DNA from: Ehretia macrophylla
Taxonomy: Eukaryota > Streptophyta > Magnoliopsida > Boraginales > Ehretiaceae
Direction: 5' to 3'
Length of the DNA stretch: 64,000 nucleotides
Assembly: GCA_037974665.1 (NCBI GenBank)
Contig: CM075771.1
Coordinates: 18,077,425 to 18,141,424, forward strand
In this document: one piece after another, positions 37,735 to 51,352 of the stretch
How positions within the stretch are numbered: position 1 is the stretch's first letter
How the letters are laid out: every line of letters starts with the position of its first letter
The notes under the pieces: generated by a model
Told to the model about the DNA's origin: nothing
Seen by the model: only the letters and a program-made list of their open reading frames with translations
Databases searched by the model: none
Translations under genes and position numbers: made by a program

Positions 37735-40700
37735 GTATGATCCGGGATGAAAAAACAACGCAAAAGAAGAAAAGTATCACGAAACTAATGAAAATATTGA
37801 ATTTTGGGCTCCGAAAAAAGGAACAGCTGAGCAGGCTTGCTGCCCGCGTCGTAGAGCTCTCGGAGAGCTTACCAACGGTATGCTTTGCGTTGCGTAACTC
37901 CTTACGGATCAAAAGCTATGAGCATCGGAGCGACGGAGACCTGGTCTCAAGCCCCACGCCCTCGGTTTACGGCCCCAGCGTCTACTCTAAGCGAAGTTGT
38001 CTTGCCTAAGGTAGCATGAGATTTAGTAATAGAAATGTGATGGATTAGGTTGTCGTCCTATTGGCTGCTATCGGCGTACGATCCGGGATAGAAAAATAGC
38101 GCAAAAGAAGAAAAGTATACCGAAATTGATGAAAACATTCGATTTTGGGCTCCAAAATTAGGCGCAGCCGAGCAGGATTGCTGTGCCCATTGTAGAGCTC
38201 TCAGAGAGCTTTACAACGGTATGCTGTGCACCGCATAACTCCTTACGAATCAAAAGTTATGGGCACCGGAGCGACGGAGACCTTGTCCCAAGCCCCACGC
38301 CCTCGGTTTGTGGGCCCAGCCTCTACGTGAAGTGAAGTAGTCTTGCCCAAGGTGGCATGGCATTCGGTAATAAAAATGTGATGGATTAGATTTTCGTCCG
38401 TTTCCCAGCTCACGACGTACAATCCGAGACGGAAAAATAGCTCAAAACACGAAAATTATCCCAAAACTGAAGAAAACGTTCGAATTTGGGATCCAAAAAA
38501 AGGCGCAACCGAGCAAGCTTGTTGTCCCCGTTGTAGAGCTCTTGGAGAGCTTTCCAACGGTATGTTGTGCACCGCGTAACTCCTTACGGATAAAAAGTTA
38601 TGGTCTTCGGAGCGACGGAGACCTAGTCCCAAGCCCCACGCCCTCGGTTTACGGGCATAGCCTCTATGTGAAGCGAAGTTGTCATGCCTAAGGTGCCGTG
38701 GGATTCGGTAATAGAAATGTGATGGATTAGGTTGTCGTCCTTTTCGTGGCTTACGACGTACGATCCGGGACGGAAAGATAGCGCAAAAGAAGAAAAGAAT
38801 CCCAAAATTGATGAAAACGTTCGATTTTGGGCTCCGAAAATAGACGCAGCTGAGCAGGCTTGCTGCCCCCATCGTAAAGCTTTCGAAGAACTTTCCAACG
38901 GTATGCTTTGCACCTCGTAACACCTTACGGATCAAAAGTTATGGGCACCGGAGCGACGGAGACCTGTACCTAAGCTCCACGCCCTCGGTTTACGGGCCCA
39001 GCCTCTACGTGAAGCAAAGTTGTCTTGCCCAACTTGCCATGGGATTCGGTAATAGAAATGTGATGGATTAGGTTGTCGTTCTTTTCGTGGCTCACGACGT
39101 ACGATCCGGGACGGAAAAACATCTAAAAAGAAGAAAAGTATCCCAAGAGTGATGAAAACGTTCGATTTTGGGCTCCGAAAATAGGCGCAGCTAAGTAGGA
39201 TTGCTGCCCACGTCGTAGAGCTCTTGGAGAGCTTTCCAACGATATGCTGTGCGCCGCGTAACTCCTTACGGATCAAAAGTTATGGGCACCGGAGCGACGA
39301 AGACCTTGTCCCAAGCCCCACGCCCTAGGTTTATGGGCCCATCCTTTACGTGAGGCAAAGTTTTCTTGCCCAAAGTGACGTTGGATTCGGTAATAGAAAT
39401 GTGATGGATTAGGTTGTCGTCCTTTTCGCGGCTCACGACGTACGATCCGGGATGGAAAAACAGCGCAAAAGAAGAAAAATGTCTCGAAATTGATGAAAAT
39501 GTTCAATTTTGGTGTTCGAAAATAGGCGCAGCCAGGTAGGCTTGTTGCCCCTGTCGTAGACCTCTCGTAGATCTTTCAAATGGTAAGTTGTGCGCCGCGT
39601 AACTCTTTACGGATCAAAAGTTATGGGCACTGGAGCGACGGAGACCTGGTCCAAAGCCCCATGCCCTTAGTTTGCGTGCCCAGCCTCAACGTGAAGCGAA
39701 GATGTCTTGCCCAAGGTGCCATGGGATTCGGTAATAGAAATAAGATGGATTAGGTTGTCGTCCTTTTCGAGGCTCACGACGTACGATCCGGGACGAAAAA
39801 ATAGCTCAAAAGAAAAAATATATTCCGAAAGTGTTGAAAACATTCGATTTTGGGCTTCGAAAATAGGCTCAGCCAAGAAGACTTACTACCTTCATCATAG
39901 AGCTATCAGAGAGCTTTCCAACGGTATGCAGTGCGCCGCAAAACTCCTTACGGATCAAAAGTTATGGGCACCGGAGCGACGTAGACCTTGTCCTAAGCCC
40001 CACGCCCTAGGTTTGGGGGCCTAGCCTCTACGTGAAGCGAAGTTATCTTGCCCAAGGTGTCGTGGGATTCGGTAATAGAAATGTGATTGATTAGGTTGTC
40101 GTCCTTTTCGCGGCACACGACGTACGATCAGGAACGGAAAAACAGTTCAAAAGAATAAAAGTGTCACGAAAGTGATGAAAATATTCGATTTTGGGCTCCG
40201 AAAATAGGCGCAACAGAGCAGGCTTGCTACCCTCATCGTAGACCTCTCGGAGAGCTTTCCAATGGTATACTGTGCGCCGCATAACTCCGTGCGGATCAAA
40301 AGTTATGGGCATCGGAGCGACGGAGACCTGGTCCTAAGCCCCACGCCCTCGATTTGCAGGCCCAACCTCTAAGTGAAGCGAAGTTGTCTTGCCCAAGGTG
40401 GCATGGGATTCGATAATAAAAATGTGATAGATTAGGTTGTTGTCCTTTTCGCGGCTCACGAAGTACTATCCGGGAAGGAAAAACAGCGTAAAAGAAGAAA
40501 AGTATCACAAAATTGATGAAAATGTTCGTTTTTGGGCTCTGAAAATAAGCGCAGCCGAGTAGGCTTGCTGCCCCCATCATAGAGCTCTCGGAGAGCTTTC
40601 CAACCGTATGTTGTGCGCCACGTAACTCCTTGCAGATCAAAACTTATGGGCACTGGAGCAACGGCAACCTGGTCACAAGCCCCACGCACTCGGTTTATGG

Positions 40701-43700
40701 GCTTAGCCTCTACGTGAATTGAAGTTTTCTTTCCCAAGGTGCCGCGGGATTCGGTAATTGAAATGTGATGTATTAGGGTGTCGTCCTTTTGGTTGCTATC
40801 GACGTACGATCTGGGACAGAAAAATAGCGCAAAAGAAGAAAAGTATACCGAAATTGATGAAAAAGCTCCATTTTAGGATCTGAAAATATGCACAGCTGAG
40901 CAGGATTGCTGCCCCCTTTGTAGAGCTCTCGGAGAGCTTTTCAACGGTATGCTGTGCGCCACGTAGCTCCTTACCAATCAAAGGTTATGGGCACCGGAGC
41001 GACGGAGATTTGGTCCTAAGCCCTACGCCCTTGGTTTGCAGGCCCAGCCTCTACGTGAAGTGAAGTTGTCTTGCCCAAGGTGCGATGGGATTCGGTAATA
41101 GAAATGTGATAGATTAGGTTGTCGACCTTTTCGTGGCTTACGACGTACGATTCGGGACGGAAAAACAGTGCAAAAGAAGAAAAATGTCCAAAAATTGACG
41201 AAAACGGTCATTTTTGGGCTCCGAAAATAGGCACAGCAGGGTAGGCTTGTTGCTACCCCGTCGTAGAGCTCTCAGAGAGCTTTCCAACGGTATGTTGTGC
41301 GCTGCGTAACTCCTTACAGATCAAAAGTTATAGGCACCGGAGCGACGGAGACCTAGTCACAAGCCCCAAGAACTCGGTTTGTGGGCCCAGCCTCTATGTG
41401 AAACAAAGTTGTCTTGCCCAAGGTACCGTGGGATTTGGTAACAGAAATGGGATGGATTAGGTTGTCATCCTTTTCGAGGGACACGACGTATGATCCGAGA
41501 CGGAAAAACAGCGCAAAAGAAGAAAAATGTCCCAAAATTGAAGAAAACAGTCATTTTTGGGCTCCGAAAATGGGCACAGTAGAGTAGGCTTGCTGCCCCC
41601 GTCGTAGAGCTCACGGAGAGCATTCCAATGGTATGATGTATGCCGCGTAACTCCTTACGGATGAAAAGTTATGGCCACCGGAGCGACGGAGACCTGGTCA
41701 CAAGCTCCACGCACTCGGTTTGCGGGCCCAGCCTCTATGTGAATCGAAGTTTTCTTGCCCAAGGTGCCGTTGGATTCGGTAATAGAAATATGATAGATTA
41801 GGTTTTCGTCCTTTTCGCGCCTCAAGACGTACGATCTGGGACAGAAAAATAGCTCAAAAGAAGAAAAGTATCCCGAAACTGATGAAAGTGTTTGATTTTG
41901 GGCTCTGAAAATAGGCGCAACTGAGCGGCCTTCCTGCCCATGTCATAGAGCTCTCGAAGAGCTTTCCAACGGTATGCTGTGCGCCGTGTAACTCCTTACG
42001 GATCAAAAGTTATGGGTACCATAGCGACGGATACCTGGTCCTAAGCCCCACGCCCTCGGTTTGTTGGCCCAGCCTCTACGTGAAGCGAAGTTGTCTTGCC
42101 CAAGGTGCTGTGGGATTCGGTAATAGAAATGTGATGGATCAAGTTGTCGTCCTTTTCTCAACTCACGACGTACGGTCCAGGACGGAAAAACAGCGCAAAA
42201 GTAGAAAAGTATCCCAAAACTGATGAAAATATTCGATTTTGGGCTCCGAAAACAGGCGTAGCTGAGCAGCCTTGCTGCCGATGTCGTACAGCTCTCGGAG
42301 ATCTTTCCAACGGTATGCTGGCCGAGGCGTACCTCCTTACGGATCAAAAGTTATGGGCACCAGAGCAACGGAGACCTAGTCCCAAGCTCCATGCCCTCGG
42401 TTAGCTGGCCCAGCCTCTACGTGAAGCGAAGTTTTCTTGCCCAAGGTGCCGTGGGATTTAGTAATAGAAATGTGATGGATTAAGTTGTCGTTCTTTTCAC
42501 GGCTAACGACGTACGATCCAGGACGAAAAAACATAGCAAAAGAAGAAAAGTATCCAAAAACTGATGAAAATGTTCAATTTTGGGCTCCAAAAATAGGTAC
42601 AGCCGAGCAGGCTTGCTGCCGTCGTCGTAGAGCTCTCGGAGAACTTTCCAACGGAATGTTGTGCGCCACGTAACTCCTCACGAATCAAAAGTTATGGCCA
42701 CCGGTACGATGGAGACTTGGTCATAAGCCCCACGCCCTCTGTTTGCGTGCCCAGCTTTTACGTGAAGCGAAGTTGTCTTGCCCAAGGTGCCGTGGGATTC
42801 GGTAATATAAATGTGATGGATTAGGTTGTCATCCTTTTCGCGGCTCAGGACGTACGATCCGGGACGGAAAAATATCTAAAAAGAAGAAAAGTATCCCAAA
42901 AGTGATGAAAACGTTTATTTTTGGGCTCCGAAAATAGGCGCAGCCAAGTAGGATTGTTGCCCCCGTCATAGAGCTCTTGGAGGGCTTTCCAACGGTATAC
43001 TGTGCGCTGCGTAACTCCTTACGCATCAAAAGTTATGGGCACCGGAGTGACGAAGACCTTGTCCTAAGCCCCACGCCCTAGGTTTCCGGGCCCAGCCTTT
43101 ACGTGAAGCGAAGTTATCTTGCCCAAGGTGCCATGGGATTCGGTAATAAGAATGTGAGGGATTAGGTTGGAGTCCTTTTCGGGGCGCACGACATACGATC
43201 TGGGATGGAAAAACAGCTCAAAACAAGAAAAGTGTCTCGAAAGTGAAGAAAACGTTCGATTTTGGTGTCCGAAAATAGGCACAGCTCAGTAGGCTTGTTG
43301 CCCCCGTCATAGACCTCTCGTAGAGCTTTCCAACGGTATGCTGTGCGCCGCGTAACTCTTTACGGATCAAAAGTTATGGGCATTGGAGCGACAAAGACCT
43401 GGTCCAAAGCCCCACGCCCTCGGTTTGTGTGCCCAGCCTCTACGTGAAACGAAGATGTCTTGCCCAAGGTACCATGGGATTCGGTAATTGAAATAAGATG
43501 GATTAGGTTGTCGTCCTGTTCGCGGCTCATGAAGTACGATCCAGGACGGAAAAATAGCTCAAAAGAATAAAAGTATTCCGAAAGTGTTGATAACGTTCCA
43601 TTTTGGGCTATGAAAATAGGCGCAGCCGAGTAGGCTTGCTGCCCTCGTCGTTGAGCTCTCGGAGAGCTTTCCAATGGTATGTTGTGCGCCACGTAACTCC

Positions 43701-46700
43701 TTACGGATAAAAAGTTATGGGCACCGAAGCGACGGAGACCTTGTCCTAAGCCCTATGCCCTCAGTTTGTGGGCCCAGCCTCTACATGAAGTGAAGTTGTC
43801 TTGCACAAGGTGCCACGGGATTCGATAATAGAAATGTGATGGATTAGGTTGTTGTCCTTTTCGCGGCACACCACGTACGATCAGGGACGGAAAAATAGCT
43901 TAAAAGAAGAAAAGTGTCCCGAAATTGATTAAAACATTCGATTTTGGGCTCCGAAAATAGGCACAGCCAAGCAGCCTTGCTAACCCCATCGTAGAGCTCT
44001 CGGAGAGCTTTCCAACGGTATACTGTGCGCCGCATAACTCCTTACGGATCAAAAGTTATGGGCACCGGAGCGACGGAGACCTGGTCATAAGCCCCACGCC
44101 CTCGATTTGCGGGCCCAACCTCTACGTGAAGCGAAGTTGTCTTGCCCAAGGTGTCGTGGGATTCGATAATAAAAATGTGATGGATTAGTTTGCCGTCATT
44201 TTTGTGGCTCACGACGTACGATCCAGGACGGAAAAACAGCGTAAAATAAGAAAAGCGTCCCAAAACTGATGAAAACATTCATTTTTGGGCTCTGAAAATA
44301 GGCACAGCCGAGTAGGCTTACGGCCCCCTTCGTAGAGCTCTCGGAGAGCTTTCCAACAGGATGTTGTGCGCCGCTTAACTCCTTACAGATCAAAACTTAT
44401 GGGCACCGGAGCGACGGCGACTTGGTCACAAGCCCCACGCACTCAGTTTACGGGCCTAGCCTCTACGTGAATCGAAGTTTTTTTGCCCAAGGTGTCGTGG
44501 GATTCGGTAATTGAAAAGTGATGGATTAGGGTGTCGTCCTTTTGGTTGCTATCGACGTACGATCTGGGACAGAAAAACAGCACAAAAGAAGAAAAGTGTA
44601 CCGAAATTGATGAAAACGCTCGATTTTAGCATCCGAAAATATGCGCAGCCGAGCAGGATTGCTTCCCCCATTGTAGAGCTCTCGGAGAGCTTTTCAACGG
44701 TATGCTGTGCGCTGCGTGGCTCCTTACGAATCAAAGGTAATGGGCACCGGAGCGACAGAGACCTGGTCCTAAGCCCCACGCCCTCGGTTTACGGGCCTAG
44801 CCTCTACGTGAAGATAAGTTGTCTTGCCCAAGGTGCTGTGGGATTCGGTAATAGAAATGTGAAGGATTAGGTTGTCGTTCTTTTCGTGGCTCACGACGTA
44901 CGATCCGGGACGGAAAAACAGCTCAAAAGAAGAAAAGTGTCCTAAAGTGATGAAAACGTTCAATTTTGGGATCCGAAAATAGGCACAGCTGAGCAGGCTT
45001 GCTGTCCCCGTCCTAGAGCTCTCAGAGAGCTTTCCAACGGTATAATGTACACTGTGTAACTCCTTACGGATCAAAAGTTATGGGCACCGGAGTGACGGAG
45101 AACTGGTCCAAAGCCCTACGCCCTCGGTTTGCTAGCCTAGCCTCTACGTGAAGCGAAGTTGTCTTGTCCAAGGTATCGTGGGATCGATAATAGAAAGGTG
45201 ATGGATTAGGTTGTTGTCCTTTTCGCAGCTCACGACGTACGATCCGGGATGAAAAAAGAGATCAAAAGAAGAAAAGTATCCCGAAACTGATGAAAACGTT
45301 CGATTTTGGGCTCTGAAAATTGGCGCAGCCAAGCAGGCTAGTTGCCCTCGTCGTAGAGCTCTCGGAGAGCTTTCCAACAGTATGATGTGCGCCGCGTAAC
45401 TCCTTACGGATCAAAAGTTATGGGCACTAGAGCGACGGAGACCTGGTCCCAAGCCCCACGCCCTCACTTTGCGGGCCTAGCCTCTACGTGAAGCGAAGGT
45501 GTCTTGCCTAAGGTGGCATGGGATTCGGTAATAGAAATGTGATGGATTAGGTTGTTGTCCATTCGGTTGCTATCGACGTACGATCCAGGACAGAAAAATA
45601 TCACAAAAGAAGAAAAGTGTCCCGATATTGATGAAAACATTCGATTTTGGGCTCTAAAAATAGGCGCATCCGAGCAGTATTGCTGCCCCCATTGTAGAGA
45701 TCTCGGAGAGCTTTTCAACGGTATGCTGTGTACCGCATAACTCCATACGAATCAAAAGTTATGGGCACCGGAGCGACGGAGACCTAGTCCCAAGCCCCAC
45801 GCCATCGGTTTGCGGGCCCACCCTCTACGTGAAGCCAAGTTGGCTTGCCTAAGGTGGCATGGCATTCGGTAATAGAAATGTGATGGATTAGGTTTTCGTC
45901 CATTTCGCGGCTCGCGACGTACGATCCGAGATGAAAAAATAGCTCAAAAGATGAAAACTGTCCCGAAACTGATGAAAACGTTCGATTTTGGGATCCGAAA
46001 ACAGGCGCAGCTGAGCAGGCTTACTACCCCCGTTGTAGAGCTCTCGGAGAGCTTTCCAACGGTATGCTGTGCGCCGCGTAATTCCTTACGGATCAAAAGG
46101 CACCGGAGTGACGGAGACCTGGTCCTATGCCCCACGCCCTTGGCTTGCTGGCCCAGCCTCTACGTGAAGCGAAGCTGTCTTGCCCAAAGTCCTGTGGGAT
46201 TCGGTAATATAAATGTGATGGATTAGGTTTTCGTCCTTTTCGCGGCTCACGACGTACGATCCGGGATGAAAAAATAGCACAAAAGAAGAAAAGTGACCCA
46301 AAACTGATGAAAACGTTCAATTTTTGGCTCTGAAAATAGGTACAGCTGAGCAAGCTCGGTGCCTCCGTCGTAGAGCTCTCGGAGAGCTTTCCAACGGTAT
46401 GTTGTGCGTCGCGTAACTTCTCACAAATCAAAAGTTATGGGCACTGGACCGACGACGACCTGGTCCCAAGCCCCACGCCCTCGGTTTGCAGGCCCAGCCT
46501 CTCTGTGAGGCGAAGTTGTTTTTCCAAAGGTGCCATGGGATTCGGTAATAGAAATGTGATGGATTAGGTTGTCGTCCTTTTTGCGGCTCACGACGTGTGA
46601 TCTGGGATGGAAAAACAGCACAAAAGAATTAAAGTGTCCCAAAACTGATGAAAACGTTCGATTTTGGGCTCCGAAAATAGGCGCCCTCGTCGTAGAGCTC

Positions 46701-48141
46701 TCGGAGAGCTTTCCAACGGTATGCTATGCGCCGTGTAACTCCTTACGGATCAAAAGTTATGATCACCGGAGTGAAGGAGACCAAGTCCTAAACCCCAAGC
46801 CCTCGGCTTGCGGGCCCAGCCTTTACGTGTAGCAAAGTTGTCTTGGCTAAGGTACCGTGGGATTCGGTAATAGAAATGTGATGGATTAGGTTGTCGTCCT
46901 TTTTGCGGCTCACGACGTGTGATCTGGGATGGAAAAACAGCGTAAAAGAAGAAAATGTCCCGAAAATGATGAAAATGTTCGATTTTGGGCCCCAAAAATT
47001 GGCGCAGCAAAGCAAGCTTGCTGCCCCCGTCGTAGAGCACTAGGAGAACTTTCCAATGGTATACTGTGCACTGCGTAACTCATTGCAGATCAAAAGTTAT
47101 GGGCACCGGAGCGACAGAGACTTGGTTCAAAGCCCCACGCCCTCGGTTTGCGGGCCTAGCCTCTACGTGAAGCGAAGATGTCTTGCCCAAGGTGCCATGG
47201 GATTTGGCAATAGAAATAAGATGGATTAGGTTGTAGTCTTTTTCACGGCTCACGACGTACAATTCGGGACGGAAAAACAGCTCAAAAGAAGAAAAGTATT
47301 CTGAAAGTGTTGAAAACATTCGATTTTGTGCTCCGAAAATAGACACAGCCGACAAGGCTTGTTGCCCTCGTCGTAGAGCTCTCGGAGAACTTTCCAACGG
47401 TATGGTGTACGCCGCGTAACTCTTCACGGATCAAAAGTTATGGGCATCGGAGCGACATAGTCGTGTTCCTAAGCCCCACGCCCTAGGTTTGCGGGCCTAG
47501 CCTCTACGTGAAGTGAAGTTATATTGCCTAAGGTGCCATGGGATTCGGTAATAGAAATCTAATGGATTAGGTTTTCATCCTTTTTGCGGCACACGACGTA
47601 CGATCCGGGATGAAAAAATAGTGCAAAAGTAGAAAAGTGTCCTGAAAGTGATGAAAATGTTCGATTTTGGGCTCCGAAAATAGGCACAGTCGAGCAGGTT
47701 TCCTACCCCTGTCGTAAAGCTCTCAGAGAACTTTCCAACGGTATGCTGTGCACCGCTTAACTCCTTACGGATTAAAAGTTATGGGCACCGAAGCGACGGA
47801 GACCTGGTCCCAAGCCCCACGCACTTGATTTGCGGGCCCAACCTCTACGTGAAGTGAAGTTGTCTTGCCCAAGGTGCCGTGGGATTCGGTAATAGAAATA
47901 TGATGGATTAGGTTGTCGTCCTTTTGGCTACTATCGACGTACGATCCGAGACCGAAAAATAGCGCAAAAGAAGAAAAGTGTCCCAAAACTGATGAAAACG
48001 TTCGATTTTGGGCTCCGAAAATAGGCACCACCGAGCAGCCTTGGTACCCTCGTCGTACAGCTCTTGGCGAACTTTCCAACGGTATGCTGTGCACCGCGTA
48101 ACTCCTTACATATCAAAAGTTATGGGCACCGGAGCGACGGA
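37735..48141 (+). repeat. Eleven-monomer higher-order repeat in S4 (3753 bp)
   Basis: Independent rare variants recur at exactly 3753 bp: GTATGATCC at 37735/41488, ATCTAAAAAGAAG at 39121/42874, AAGATGGATTAGG at 39742/43495, GCGGCACA at 40110/43863, and GCTATCGACG with the preceding TTAGGGTGTCG at 40795/44548. A third copy follows at +3723 (47218 and 47586), the 30-bp shortfall being explained by small deletions near 46093 and 46676. Pairs at twice the period also exist: 38067/45569 and 38351/45853, both 7502 bp. Eleven monomers of 341 bp give 3751. About 2.8 copies are present. The next copy is split by LTR-A copy 4: GCACTCAG with GAATTGAAG at 52240-52270 fits the expected register. Confidence 0.9.
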
Positions 48142-48640
48142 TGTGAGGCCCGACCCCGAATAACGTGTCCTACCTCGATTTGCGCGCCTTAGACCTAAAA
48201 TTATATGACCGACCTAGAATTACGTGTCCTGTCTTGGTTTTCGTGCATGCCGCGTTATACGTGCCTTAACCTAGAATTGTGTGCCCTAATCCTCGATATA
48301 CGTGCGATACCTAGATAAACATGCCATGACCTTAATTTACGTGCGAGACCTTGATTTGCGTGTGTCTCTTCGTTTCGTGTGCATTAAACTTGAACTGCGT
48401 GCCTTAACCTAGATTTAAGAGTCGTGTCTTGAATTACGTGCATTGCATTGAATTACGTGCCTTATTTTGGTCTACGTTCATTCACATAGGGTTGCGTGTG
48501 TTAGCATTAGAATCCGTGCACTTATCTTGAAGTATGTGCCTTAGTCTTGAAATACGTGTTGTACCTCGTAGTTCGTGTCTTACCTCGTAGTTCGTGTCTA
48601 CCTCGTAATTCGTGTCCTAGACCTAGGAATCCGTGCCACC
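48142..48640 (+). repeat. ACGTG-rich minisatellite of LTR-A copy 4
   Basis: About 24 degenerate units of 20-22 bp, the longest version in the window, with eight exact ACGTG words on the plus strand. Typical unit words are ACGTGCCTTAACCTAGAATT. ACGTG is the core of G-box and ABA-response sites bound by plant bZIP and bHLH factors. Whether these are bound is unknown. Confidence 0.85.
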
Positions 48641-50724
48641 ACGTTAATCAAGAAAGAATCCTACACAAAGCACTAGACAATAAAATAATCCTACACAATC
48701 CACTAACCAATATTATATTCCTAATTCAAATTCTCTACAAACTCCACTAACAATAAAATAATACTAAACTATTCCTACATTTCCCACTAACTATTATTCT
48801 ATTCATAATTCAACTCATCAACAAACATTCCTATATTTTATTCTACCTAGATTCCCTCATTCCCCAACATTCCTATGACAATTCTAATGACACAAATGCA
48901 TAAAAAATTAGTCCTAGACAAACTATGACAAAACACTTAACACAATGCATAAAAAATTGCTCAAATTCTCCTCAAATCTCCACCATTTTCGACCAAGTGC
49001 TCCATGCCCATGCTAGCCATTTCAAAATACTCCTTGAAGACACAAAAAGTCTGAATTTGTATGCCCAAGGCTGACCATATGCTCAAAAAAAATTGCAAAG
49101 CCATTACTTTTGTCATATTCTCTCATTTCCTCTCAATTTCTCTCACTTCCCTCTCATTTTCTCTCTCCATTTCAGTTTTGGCTCAGTTCTCTCCACCTCT
49201 TAGCTCAGCTTACATCATCCTAAGGTGCATCAAGACAAACCACAAGCAAAGAAACTCACCCAAGCAAGCTAGGATGCAAGAAACACACATGCTAGCATTT
49301 TGAGTCACCATTTTCGGCCTAGGTAAGTTTTCTTGGCTTCCATTTCTTTTCTTCTTGTTCTAACCTCATGCATGTGCTAAGAGATTGATCACTAGGCTAG
49401 GGAAAATAGAGAAACCAAGTTGGAATCTCGGCTAAGCATGAAGAAGAAGAGATTTGAAGCTTCAACAAGTTTTTTGTGCATCTTGTGGTTGATTGCTAAG
49501 GTGAGGATTAAAACCTTTTGAAAACTCTTCAAAAATACACATGCATGTTCATAAATGTGTGTATTTGCTTCTGTACTTGAGCTATATGGTCGTTCATAAG
49601 CTTAAACAACCATGCATGGCAAGATCTTGGCTTGAAAATGATGCTAGGTGAAGTCGAAATTGTTGTCAGCTCTCTGACCTGTCTGTTCGAGGTAAGTTTA
49701 GCTAGGCAAATGATGTTGAAAATGTATGAAAATTGGCAGGTGACTAGTTTGGACAGTTTTGAACATTTTTCCCATAAATAGGACGAAGCTAATTTTGACT
49801 TTAAGGTCCTCAAAATGGCAAATCTTTAAAATGTGACCAAATCTGGAAGTCTGGAAAAATGAAGCAGGTTTTGGCAGATGCACTGACCTTGTGGAGCGAA
49901 CCATATTTGACTTAGTTACTGATGTCCAAAATGTATAAAAATTGGTGTTCTGTTAAAATTTTCAGTTCTAGACAATTTTGTCAGAAATGGACCAAGGCTA
50001 AAAGTGACCTTAAGGACCTCAAAAACGTCAATTTCTGAAAAGTGTGCAAATCTGGACAGTTTTGTGCTATTCCACTATTTCGGCTATATCTAATGATCCC
50101 GAACTCCAATTGATGCAAGGTTTGTTTCTGATTTTATTTAATTTCTTAAGATTTAATTTGACATCTTATTCACTGGATTTGGAGATTGTTTGGTTATCCT
50201 ATTGATTGTGAGAAAACAGCCTATTGCAGTAAAGGTTTCACTTAGCTATATGCTTGGAAAATTGATGTAACCTCTCTTGTGGTACTAATTGCTTGGAATT
50301 GTGGTGTTGGAATGTTGTGTGGACTGTTTTGGGTACTTGAGAATGTTTGAATTGAATGATGCATGACTTGAGAATGATTTTGAGTTGACTTAGGGTTTAA
50401 TCACGCGGTTAAGCATGAAACGGAAACCCTAATGACTAGGTAGTCTTGCTAAGTGTTGATCATTTGGATATTGTGTGGAAATTATATGCTTAGTGGGCTG
50501 CCCGTAAATGTCTTATGACTTCAAATGTGATTTTGACCATTGCATGTTGACAAATAAGCTTTTCTTGCACCCGAACCCATGATTGATGTCATTGCATGTT
50601 GAATAATCTTATCACTTGATCACGTGGGCTTCTTAATGAGTTATATGGCCTGTTTTACATGTGTTACATGGCTGCCTGTTTAATTTTCATATAACTCTAT
50701 ATGCCTTTCAAGTGAAATTACCTA

Positions 50725-50918
50725 TCTTATCGTGCCCTGCTTGTTTACCTGCCAATGTGCAATCTTATGACTGTCCGGAGGCAACCTACTTTGTTGTCCT
50801 CCTACTGTGATATATTTCCTGTCTTATCGTGCCCTGCTTGTTTACCTGCCAATGTGCAATCTTATGACTGTCCGGAGGCAACCTACTTTGTTGTCCTCCT
50901 ACTGTGAGATATTACCTG
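50725..50918 (+). repeat. 97-bp unit, two tandem copies, LTR-A copy 4
   Basis: Unit starts TCTTATCGTGCCC are at 50725 and 50822. Copies 1, 2, 3, 5 and 6 have a single unit and copy 7 has three, so the unit number varies between insertions. Confidence 0.9.
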
Positions 50919-50962
50919 TCATGAATGTGCATTGCATACAAGGTTGCAACCTTTCCTGTAGG

Positions 50963-51024
50963 CATGGTAGCGATCACGCACACCGGGTGGCATCGGGCTT
51001 GCTAGTGCACCTGTGACTACCATG
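50963..51024 (+). other. Stem-loop block of LTR-A copy 4
   Basis: CATGGTAG ... CTACCATG over 62 bp, preceded by AAGGTTGCAACCTT. The inner GCAC / GTGC pairing is retained although the GC-rich core differs from copy 1. Confidence 0.7.
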
Positions 51025-51208
51025 GTCCCATTCCCTCTCTCGCTTGGGGGCTAGACTTCTTCGGAGAGTTTGGTCGTAGGATTTCGGGATACATCCGGAG
51101 TACACCCACCTGGTATGTTTTGGGGGATGATTTGAAGTCGGCCGCAACTTCTGATTCTGAAACTGACCTGAGAGCAAAAGCTCACTGTATCCTTTTTACT
51201 ATCTGTAT

Positions 51209-51352
51209 AAGTACTCTCTCTTGGTTCCTAGAGAACCTCGGGGAGGAAAGACTGGTATTCTTGTTCCTGTATTTATATGTAAGTACTCTCGCTTGGTTCC
51301 TAGAGAACCTCGGGGAGGAAAGACTGGTATTTCTGTTCCCTTACTTTGTATC
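51209..51352 (+). repeat. 72-bp tandem duplication, LTR-A copy 4 only
   Basis: AAGTACTCTC starts at 51209 and again at 51281, each followed by TTGGTTCCTAGAGAACCTCG. Copies 1 and 7 show a single unit, so this duplication is specific to this copy. Confidence 0.88.

Larger units (their letters stand above)
29030..48141 (+). repeat. 342-bp satellite array, block S4 (about 56 monomers)
   Basis: The longest uninterrupted satellite stretch, about 19.1 kb, in the same orientation as the other blocks. Small deletions shorten monomers near 34434, 46093 (about 7 bp) and 46676 (about 20 bp). The block ends at ACGGA (48137-48141), the target site of LTR-A copy 4. It contains two higher-order regimes with a less ordered stretch (about 33.5-37.7 kb) between them. 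Confidence 0.97.

Noticed and set aside
29030-48141. The 342-bp monomer as a dimer of a 171-bp unit
   Set aside because: By eye the two halves of the monomer share no alignable sequence. The length near two nucleosomes is noted without inferring a dimer.
48142-48640. A CRISPR-like array
   Set aside because: The 20-22 bp units are degenerate throughout, with no constant repeat and unique spacer pattern, and the context is a plant LTR.
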